DNA of 64,000 nucleotides, taken from positions 44,378-108,377 of the forward strand of contig JBKJNY010000062.1 in assembly GCA_046593355.1 (NCBI GenBank), given 5' to 3'. The DNA comes from SXOA01 sp046593355 (GTDB lineage: Bacteria > Planctomycetota > Planctomycetia > Pirellulales > Pirellulaceae). Positions 51,688 to 58,125 of the stretch are shown in pieces. The notes under the pieces were generated by a model that was not told where the DNA came from, did no database searches, and was given only the letters and a program-made list of their open reading frames with translations. The stretch's first letter is position 1. Each line of letters starts with the position of its first letter. The position numbers and the translations under genes are program-made.

Positions 51688-53010
51688 ATGTCTCGTAAAC
51701 TTCCCCGCCGCCGTTTTCTCCAATCCTCGCTGGTACTTGCCACCGCCGCCGGTGCGGGTCTGCCGTTGGTTTCCACTTCCCGTGTGCTCGGGGCGAACGA
51801 GCGGCTCAACATTGGCGTGATTGGCGTCGGCGGGCGCGGCGCGAGCGACTTGGCAGCAGTGGCCGAAGAGAATATCGTCGCCCTCTGCGACGTCGACGAA
51901 GGACGCCTCGGTGGCGCGGCAGCCAGATTCAACTCCGCCAAGACCTATACGGATTACCGGGAACTCCTTGAGCAGAAGAACCTGGATGCCGTTGTCGTGG
52001 CCACGCCCGACCATCACCATGCGCCGGCCACGATCCGCGCCCTCCGCCGCGGCCTGCACGTCTATTGCGAAAAGCCGCTGACCCACACGGTGCAGGAGGC
52101 CCGCCTGATTGCCCAGACCGCTGCCAAGATGAAAGTGGCAACGCAGATGGGGACGCAGAACCACGAGCACTCCGGCTATCTTCGCCTGGTCGAGCTGATC
52201 CAAAGCGGGGCGATTGGAAGCGTCAAGGAAGTCCATGTCATCACCGACCGTCCCGGCCGCTGGTGGCCGCAGGGGATCGAGCGGCCGACGGGGAAAGCGG
52301 AGAGCCCCAAAGACCTGAAGTGGGATCTCTGGCTCGGCCCCGCCGCGGAGCGGGACTACAGCCCGGCTTATGTCCCGTTCAAATGGCGCGGTTGGTGGGA
52401 TTTCGGCTGCGGGGCGATTGGAGACATGGCCATCCACCTAATGGACCCCAGCTTCTGGGCCTTGGAGCTCGGGGGCCCGGTGAAGGTCACGTCGAAAGGC
52501 CCAGCCCCCAATCCGCATAGCGGGCCGACCTGGATGGAGACGGAGTTCGACTTCGGCGAGCGGATTGGCCAGAATGATAAAAAGCTCGCCGCGATCAAAG
52601 TCTTCTGGTACGAGGGGGGAGCCAACCCCCCCGCGGAAATCGCCCAGGAGCTCCCCATGAACGGCTCACTGTTCATCGGCGACAAAGGGAAGATCGCCAT
52701 CGTTCACGACCAAATGCCCAAGCTCCTTCCCGAAGAACAGTTCAAGGATTTCAAAGGCCCCGAGCCTTTCCTCCCCAAGTCACCCGGCCATCACGAGCAA
52801 TGGCTCGCCGCCTGCAAGACGGGAAGTCGCACCGGCAGCAACTTTGGATACGCGGGTCCGTTCACCGAAATTGTGCTCCTGGGAAACGTCGCGTACCGAG
52901 TTGGCAAAACGATTGAATACGACCCGGTGACGATGAAGGTGACCAACGTGCCCGAGGCGAACGCACTCCTGACGAAAGAATATCGGAAGGGTTGGGAAGT
53001 CTCCTCGTAG
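51688..53010 (+). CDS. Gfo/Idh/MocA oxidoreductase, Tat-exported
   Basis: 440 aa. Tat signal PRRRFLQSSLVLATAAGAG. NAD(P)-binding Rossmann segment IGVIGVGGRGASDLAAV (about 37-53), then VYCEKPLTHTVQEAR with the EKP active-site Lys, and a C-terminal substrate domain. Tat-exported members of this family are common in planctomycetes; some act as glycosidases rather than dehydrogenases. Start ATG 51688 precedes the RR motif directly. The downstream genes (53200-56474) look like sugar catabolism. Confidence 0.93.
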   Translation: MSRKLPRRRFLQSSLVLATAAGAGLPLVSTSRVLGANERLNIGVIGVGGRGASDLAAVAEENIVALCDVDEGRLGGAAARFNSAKTYTDYRELLEQKNLDAVVVATPDHHHAPATIRALRRGLHVYCEKPLTHTVQEARLIAQTAAKMKVATQMGTQNHEHSGYLRLVELIQSGAIGSVKEVHVITDRPGRWWPQGIERPTGKAESPKDLKWDLWLGPAAERDYSPAYVPFKWRGWWDFGCGAIGDMAIHLMDPSFWALELGGPVKVTSKGPAPNPHSGPTWMETEFDFGERIGQNDKKLAAIKVFWYEGGANPPAEIAQELPMNGSLFIGDKGKIAIVHDQMPKLLPEEQFKDFKGPEPFLPKSPGHHEQWLAACKTGSRTGSNFGYAGPFTEIVLLGNVAYRVGKTIEYDPVTMKVTNVPEANALLTKEYRKGWEVSS

Positions 53011-53065
53011 TGGAATTCTTAGCCCGCCCGTCCTGATGCGTCTTCTGGTATTGACAGTAGAATTT

Positions 53066-53167
53066 GAACAGAAGTGAACGAAGGAAACGAAGGTCGAGGG
53101 GAGTCTTTCCCTGTGGTCGATTGCTTTATGTCGCTTCTTTGTTACCTTCGTTTCCTTCTGTTCATTG
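53066..53167. repeat. CGAAGGAAACGAAGG inverted repeat
   Basis: GAACAGAAGTGAACGAAGG then AAACGAAGGT (53066-53094) faces ACCTTCGTTTCCTTCTGTTC (53144-53163); the right arm lacks one GTGAACGAAG unit. Loop of about 50 bases. It lies just upstream of the esterase gene. Confidence 0.8.
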
Positions 53168-53199
53168 ATTTTGGCTTCTTATCCTTGACGGCGCATCTT

Positions 53200-54069
53200 A
53201 TGAAAACATTTCTACTGTCAGTCCTGATCATTGCTTGCGGTTTCGCGCCGACTCTTCTCATTGCCGGCGAAATCGTCTTCGAATCCGGGATCGAATACTC
53301 AGCTCCCGGCGACGAACACCTCCAACTCAACCTGGCGCGCCCCAAGGAAGTGAAAGAAGGGGCGAAACTTCCCGCCGTGATCTGCATCCACGGCGGCGGA
53401 TTTCGCGCCGGCAAACGGGAGCGCTGGGACGCGCTTTGCAAGCAACTGGCGGAGCAGGACTATGTGGCGATGACCGTCACCTATCGCCTCGCCCCTCAGC
53501 ATCAGTTCCCCGCCGCGGTGCATGACGTGAAGGCGGCGGTGCGGTGGCTCAAGGCGAATGCGGCCAAATACCACATCGATCCGGAACGGATTGGAGTCGT
53601 CGGCGATTCTGCCGGCGGGCACTTGGTGCAATATCTCGGCGTGACCGCGGATGTGCCTTCCCTGGAAGGGACCGGCGGCAATCCCGGCCAGTCCAGCCGC
53701 GTGGCTTGCGTGGTCAATTACTATGGCCCCAGCGACCTGACGAAGTCCTACGGCAAAAGCGTCGATGCCGCCGAAGTGCTGCCGCTCTGGCTGGGGGGCG
53801 ATGCCACGAAAGAGCACAAAAAGCACATCCTCGCCAGCCCGCTCTACTGGGTCACCCCCGCCGCCGCACCCACGCTTCTCATCCACGGCACCAAGGATCC
53901 CTACGTCGCCTACGAGCAGGCTACCTGGATTCACGACAAGCTCAAGGCGTCGGAAGTCGAGGTAGAGCTGCTTACCCTGGAAGGCGCTGGCCACGGCTTC
54001 AAGGGAGATGATGCGGCGAAGGCGGAGAAGGCGATGCTTGAGTTTTTCGAGAAGCGCTTGAAGAAGTAG
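53200..54069 (+). CDS. Secreted alpha/beta-hydrolase (esterase/lipase)
   Basis: 289 aa, signal peptide (FLLSVLIIACGFAPTLLIAG). HGGGFRAGKRERWD is the oxyanion HGGG region, VVGDSAGGHLVQY holds the nucleophile Ser (GDSAG), and Asp and His follow in IHGTKDPYVAYE and LEGAGHGFKGDD. Resembles acetylxylan- or feruloyl-type esterases of the hormone-sensitive-lipase group. ATG 53200 begins the signal peptide; upstream codons come from a repeat. Confidence 0.9.
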   Translation: MKTFLLSVLIIACGFAPTLLIAGEIVFESGIEYSAPGDEHLQLNLARPKEVKEGAKLPAVICIHGGGFRAGKRERWDALCKQLAEQDYVAMTVTYRLAPQHQFPAAVHDVKAAVRWLKANAAKYHIDPERIGVVGDSAGGHLVQYLGVTADVPSLEGTGGNPGQSSRVACVVNYYGPSDLTKSYGKSVDAAEVLPLWLGGDATKEHKKHILASPLYWVTPAAAPTLLIHGTKDPYVAYEQATWIHDKLKASEVEVELLTLEGAGHGFKGDDAAKAEKAMLEFFEKRLKK

Positions 54070-54183
54070 CGGAATAAGGAATTCTCACACAGCGGCGACG
54101 AGATACGGACAACGTAGGTCTTTGCACCATGCGTCGGGAATGAGGGGCTGACGCCCTATGTTTCTCTTTGCCAGAATACGGCC

Positions 54184-55002
54184 ATGATTAAATCAGCCGT
54201 AACCATCAGCCTGGTCCCCGAAGCCCGCGGGGGGCCATTTGTGTTCTGGGATGACTTGCCGGGGAGTGTTCGCAAGGCTCAGAAGCTGGGCTTTGACGCC
54301 GTGGAGATTTTTCCGCCGGGGCCGGAGGCGCTGACGATCAGGGAGGTCAAATCGCTGCTCGGCGACCACGGGCTGTCGCTGGCCGCGGTCGGTACCGGAG
54401 CGGGGTGGGTCAAGCATAAGCTGCGGCTGACGGACGGGAATGCCGCGGTGCGGCAGAAGGCCAGGGCGTTTGTGAAGTCGATCATCGATTTTTCCGGACC
54501 GCTCGGTGCGCCGGCGATTATCGGGTCGATGCAAGGTCGGCACGGAGATGGGGTGACGCGGGAAGCGGCGATTGCGTATTTGCTGGAGGCGGTGCAGGAG
54601 CTTGGCAGCCACGCCCGGCAGTATGGCGTGCCGCTGCTGTATGAGCCGATCAACCGGTACGAGACGAATCTGATTACGAGCATTGTCGACGGGGCTTTAC
54701 TGTTGCAGCCGTTGGGAGACTGCAACGTCCTGCTGCTCGCCGACCTGTTCCACATGAATATTGAAGAGACCGATCTGCCGGCCGCCATCCGCGCGGCGAA
54801 GGGCGTCATCGGCCACGTTCACTTCGTCGATTCCAACCGCCGCCCGGCCGGGCTGGGGCACCTCGATTACGCCCCCATCGCCGCCGCCTTGCGGGAAACC
54901 GGCTACGACCGCTATTGCAGCGCCGAGGCCCTGCCGTATCCCGATTCGGACCAAGCGGCGGAGCAGACGATCAAGGCGTTCAAGACTTACTTTCGACCGT
55001 AA
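54184..55002 (+). CDS. Sugar phosphate isomerase/epimerase (AP-endonuclease-2 fold)
   Basis: 272 aa TIM barrel. Metal-binding positions are visible: LLYEPINRYETN (Glu), LLLADLFHMNIEE (Asp, His), IGHVHFVDSNRRP (His) and YCSAEALPYPDS (Glu). Related to D-tagatose 3-epimerase and 2-keto-3-deoxy/sugar isomerases; exact substrate unknown. It precedes FucU/RbsD and a lactonase, so a role in hexose or deoxyhexose use is likely. Confidence 0.88.
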   Translation: MIKSAVTISLVPEARGGPFVFWDDLPGSVRKAQKLGFDAVEIFPPGPEALTIREVKSLLGDHGLSLAAVGTGAGWVKHKLRLTDGNAAVRQKARAFVKSIIDFSGPLGAPAIIGSMQGRHGDGVTREAAIAYLLEAVQELGSHARQYGVPLLYEPINRYETNLITSIVDGALLLQPLGDCNVLLLADLFHMNIEETDLPAAIRAAKGVIGHVHFVDSNRRPAGLGHLDYAPIAAALRETGYDRYCSAEALPYPDSDQAAEQTIKAFKTYFRP

Positions 55003-55015
55003 TCAAATCAATCGC

Positions 55016-55050
55016 ATCACGCCCACGCAAAGCCGTGGGCGTGCCACCCG
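55016..55050. repeat. CACGCCCACG hairpin before fucU/rbsD gene
   Basis: CACGCCCACG-CAAAGC-CGTGGGCGTG followed by CCACCC, as in the DUF1553 gene (25166-25199) except CAAAGC for CAAAGT. It fills the gap between the epimerase and the FucU/RbsD gene, immediately before the latter's start. Confidence 0.85.
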
Positions 55051-55059
55051 AGAGTGAAT

Positions 55060-55506
55060 ATGCTCAAACACACGCTTATCCATCCGCAGATCAACGCCAT
55101 CTTGGGGGCTGCCGGACATCATTCCACGGTGCTCATCGCGGACGGTAACTACCCGGCCTCCTCCAAGAAAGGGCCCAACGCCCAAGTCATTTCGCTCAAT
55201 CTCTCGCCGGGCATCGTCAACTGCACCCAGGTCTTGGAAGCCATCCTCTCGGCGGTGCCGGTGGAGGCGATCCACACGATGCAGTACGAAACGAGCGGCC
55301 CTTACGCCCTCACTGCCGACCCGCCCGCCTGGAGCCAGTACCGCGCCGCCATCCAAGCCGCCGGACTGAAACTGAGCCTCGAACCGATTGAGAAGTGGAA
55401 GTTTTACGAAGAGGTCGCCACCCCCGACCACGTCCTGACCATTCAAACCGCCGACCAGCAGCGGTACGCGAACGTGCTGCTGCATATAGGAGTGAGGATG
55501 GAGTAG
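55060..55506 (+). CDS. RbsD/FucU-family sugar mutarotase
   Basis: 148 aa, normal length. LKHTLIHPQINAILGAAGHH, TVLIADGNYPASS and HVLTIQTADQQRYANVLLHI match RbsD/FucU, which interconvert anomers of ribose, fucose or related sugars. FucU versus RbsD cannot be decided; a fuconolactonase-like gene follows. ATG 55060 or GTG 55054; ATG is preferred. Confidence 0.9.
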   Translation: MLKHTLIHPQINAILGAAGHHSTVLIADGNYPASSKKGPNAQVISLNLSPGIVNCTQVLEAILSAVPVEAIHTMQYETSGPYALTADPPAWSQYRAAIQAAGLKLSLEPIEKWKFYEEVATPDHVLTIQTADQQRYANVLLHIGVRME

Positions 55507-55594
55507 GAAAATTCGAAATTCGAATGGCGAATGGCGAATTCGGAACTGGCCCAAATACTTCTGCATTCATTCGCCATTCGAGTTTCGTCATTCA
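55507..55594. repeat. ATTCGAATGGCGAATGGC inverted repeat
   Basis: AAATTCGAAATTCGAATGGC then GAATGGCGAATTC (55508-55541) faces CATTCATTCGCCATTCGAG and TTTCGTCATTC (55564-55592). It lies between the mutarotase and lactonase genes. Confidence 0.75.
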
Positions 55595-55622
55595 GAGTCT
55601 CCGTCGCACCACCACAGAAGCC

Positions 55623-56474
55623 ATGACCATCGACTCTCATCATCACTTCTGGCAACTCTCCCAGCAGCTCTCCCAGCCACTGAATTACCGCTGGCTCGAC
55701 GCCCCGCTGATGGCGCCGATCAAGCGGGACTTTCTGCCGGCGGACCTCGCGCCGCTGCTCAAAGCGACCGGCATTGAGAAAACGGTGGTGGTGCAGACGC
55801 AGCATGACCTGGCGGAAAATCGCTGGGCGCTCTCGCTGGCGGAACAGCACGAATTCATCGCCGGCGTCGTCGGCTGGGTGGATCTGGCCAGCCCCGATTG
55901 CGAGCGGCAACTGCTGGAGTTCAAGGACCAGCCAAAATTCGTCGGCGTGCGGCACGTGACGCAGGATGAGCCGGATGACGACTTCATCATTCACGCTGAG
56001 GTGCTCCGTGGTCTGGCGGTGCTGGAGAAGCACGCCGTCCCCTTCGATCTGCTGTTCTTCGCTCGCCACCTGCGGCACGCCCCCGCCGTCGCCGCCCGAT
56101 TGCCGAATTTGAAGCTGGTGCTCGACCACTGTGCAAAGCCTCGGATCAAGCATGGTGAAATCGACGATTGGAAACGCGAGCTGGCGACGGCGGCCCAGTT
56201 CCCAAACCTGTACTGCAAAATCTCCGGCCTGATTACCGAAGCCGACTGGAACACCTGGCGAATCGCCGACGTGAAGCCGTACGTGGAGCACGCCATCGAC
56301 TGCTTCGGCCCCCAGCGGTGCATGTTCGGCTCGGACTGGCCAGTCTGCCTCCTCGCCGGCTCGTATGAGAGGTGGAAGGGAGCGGCTGACGACTTGCTGG
56401 CTCCGTACTCCGCGGCGGAGCGGGGAATGATGAAGGGACAGACGGCGATTGAGTTTTATGGATTGAAAACCTAG
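55623..56474 (+). CDS. Amidohydrolase_2 protein, L-fucono/rhamnono-lactonase-like
   Basis: 283 aa, no signal. MTIDSHHHFWQLSQQL (metal-binding HHH), KLVLDHCAKPRIKHGEID, MFGSDWPVCLLAGSY (Asp) match COG3618 lactonases, which open sugar-1,5-lactones after an oxidative fucose or rhamnose step. Adjacent FucU/RbsD and epimerase support a deoxy-sugar pathway, although no dehydrogenase or dehydratase is nearby. The last codons and TAG are inside a dispersed repeat. Confidence 0.88.
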   Translation: MTIDSHHHFWQLSQQLSQPLNYRWLDAPLMAPIKRDFLPADLAPLLKATGIEKTVVVQTQHDLAENRWALSLAEQHEFIAGVVGWVDLASPDCERQLLEFKDQPKFVGVRHVTQDEPDDDFIIHAEVLRGLAVLEKHAVPFDLLFFARHLRHAPAVAARLPNLKLVLDHCAKPRIKHGEIDDWKRELATAAQFPNLYCKISGLITEADWNTWRIADVKPYVEHAIDCFGPQRCMFGSDWPVCLLAGSYERWKGAADDLLAPYSAAERGMMKGQTAIEFYGLKT

Positions 56475-56573
56475 GGGCAAGCCCGTAGGCTCATTGAACA
56501 TGAGCCGTGGGGCTTGCCCCCACGGTTTACTGGCCCCGCTGCATGTAAACCTACGGGGCGAGCCCGTAGGCTC
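56471..56573. repeat. GGGGCAAGCCCGTAGGCTC repeat, three arms
   Basis: Arm a CCTAGGGGCAAGCCCGTAGG; arm b GAGCCGTGGGGCTTGCCCCC, mostly inverted to a; arm c ACCTACGGGGCGAGCCCGTA, again like a. It occupies the gap between the lactonase and queC. The lactonase TAG is in arm a, and the queC ATG is 19 bases after arm c. Confidence 0.85.
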
Positions 56574-56591
56574 GTTTTGAAAGTCTGAATC

Positions 56592-57329
56592 ATGGTGAGT
56601 GCAGGAAAGAAGGCCGTCGTCCTCCTCAGCGGCGGCCTCGACTCCACCACCACGCTCGCCATCGCCCAATCCGAAGGCTTCGCCGCCCACGCCATGACCT
56701 TCCGCTACGGCCAGCGGCACAGCGTGGAGCTCGCTGCGGCCAAGCTGATCGCAGAAAAGATGCAGGCGGCCAAGCACATCGTTGTGGACATCGACCTGGC
56801 GATGTTCGGCGGCTCGGCCCTGACTTCGGCGGCGCTGGAAGTGCCGAAGGACCGGAGCCTGGCGGAGATGGACGCTTCCATTCCCATCACGTACGTGCCG
56901 GCCCGCAACACTATCTTTCTCTCCTTCGCCCTGGCCTGGGCCGAAGTCCTCGGCGCGGCGGACATCTTCCTCGGCGTCAACGCCGTCGACTACAGCGGCT
57001 ATCCCGACTGCCGCCCCGAGTACATCGCCGCCTACGAGCAGATGGCCAACCTCGCCACCAAAGCCGGCGTGGAAGGAGGGCAGCGGCTGAAAATCCACAC
57101 CCCCCTCATCACGCTCACCAAAGCCCAAATCATCCGCCGCGGCCTCGACCTCGGCGTCGACTACAGCCTCACCACCACCTGCTACGACCCCGACCCCGCC
57201 ACCAGCCGCCCCTGCGGCCGCTGCGACGCCTGCCAGCTCCGGATTAAGGGGTTTCAAGAGAACGGGATGGAAGACCCGGCGCTGGTCGCTGCATTCCTCA
57301 CCGGCAAAGTGCAGAATCATGCGATTTAA
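56592..57329 (+). CDS. queC: 7-cyano-7-deazaguanine synthase
   Basis: 245 aa. It makes preQ0 for queuosine from carboxy-deazaguanine and ammonia with ATP. PP-loop SGGLDS at 13-18; FRYGQRHSVE; the Zn ligands C197, C208, C211 and C214 in CYDPDPATSRPCGRCDACQL. ATG 56592 follows a repeat; no queD, queE or queF is adjacent. Its 3' end overlaps the next ORF by 11 bases. Confidence 0.96.
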   Translation: MVSAGKKAVVLLSGGLDSTTTLAIAQSEGFAAHAMTFRYGQRHSVELAAAKLIAEKMQAAKHIVVDIDLAMFGGSALTSAALEVPKDRSLAEMDASIPITYVPARNTIFLSFALAWAEVLGAADIFLGVNAVDYSGYPDCRPEYIAAYEQMANLATKAGVEGGQRLKIHTPLITLTKAQIIRRGLDLGVDYSLTTTCYDPDPATSRPCGRCDACQLRIKGFQENGMEDPALVAAFLTGKVQNHAI

Positions 57330-57630
57330 GCCGCACGACCCAACCTGGCTGGTGAAGCTCGCCGAAGAACAACGGCCGGACTTGCCGTGGCTGGCGGAAT
57401 CGCTTGCAAAGTGTACTTCGTGCCATTGGAATCGTCGCCGAATCTACGTTCACTTTGTGGACTCGAAGGATGCGAACCAACCGGGAGCGGAATGGCAATA
57501 TCGCGAGACGATCTCTTTAGAGCATCCTGAATTCGGACACATCAAACTCGATGTGCTTAAGGACAATCGTGTCGGCGGGGTCGAATTCTACGACCGACTT
57601 TTTTCGTCCGGGCGACCGAAGAAACCATAA
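57319..57630 (+). CDS. Small protein overlapping queC, unknown function
   Basis: 103 aa. RFKPHDPTWLVKLAEEQRPD then SLAKCTSCHWNRRRIYVHFV; a single CxxCH without a signal peptide, so a heme role is unlikely. C-terminus YDRLFSSGRPKKP. The 11-base overlap with queC suggests coupling. No family recognised; coding rests on the overlap and on composition. Confidence 0.6.
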   Translation: MRFKPHDPTWLVKLAEEQRPDLPWLAESLAKCTSCHWNRRRIYVHFVDSKDANQPGAEWQYRETISLEHPEFGHIKLDVLKDNRVGGVEFYDRLFSSGRPKKP

Positions 57631-58125
57631 CGAGCCCATTCGAAGTTCGTTTTCAGAATCTGGAGGGTTGAAAATTTCGCCCTGGGCTTGACCGGTATGT
57701 ATCAATTGTATAGTATTCAATACTGCGAACTGGCGGCCTCCGGTGCGCGCTGGGGTACGGGCGGGCGGGGTGATCGCTGCCGAGCGGAGAGGCTTGCCGT
57801 GACTCCAGGAACATGAAAAACCCCTTATCACAAGGCCCGTTTTTTGTGAATAATGCATTTCGCTGTTTTGACGAAAATGAATTGAATTATGCATCATATG
57901 AATTGCCGCAACAGCCCGACGCCAAGGGACTTGCGACGATGGGCCGGAGGCGGACTCCCGCGTGAAACGGAGCGCAAAAAAGTGAATAACGACCCGCTGC
58001 CCTGGGGGTATTCCGCCTCTTATCAACTGGAGATTAATGCAATCCAATTCGCCGGTGGCAATTGCCCGGCGACTACGTCAAAATGACCCCGGAATTCCCT
58101 GCAGCCCGTTAGCGGCAACCTACCC
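57631..58125. other. 495-bp gap before the heme-protein gene
   Basis: A possible promoter, TTGACC (57688-57693), then after 17 bases TAGTAT (57711-57716), overlaps a palindrome AGTATTCAATACT (57712-57724). Near 57816-57846 AAAAACCCCTT and AAGGCCCGTTTTTT can form a weak hairpin with a T-run, a possible terminator. AT-rich stretch 57846-57905. The gene at 58126 is far from the promoter, so a long leader or a small unrecognised RNA is possible. Confidence 0.4.

Noticed and set aside
55443..57320. 625-aa open frame on the minus strand
   Set aside because: Crosses the lactonase and queC genes, each with catalytic motifs on the plus strand.
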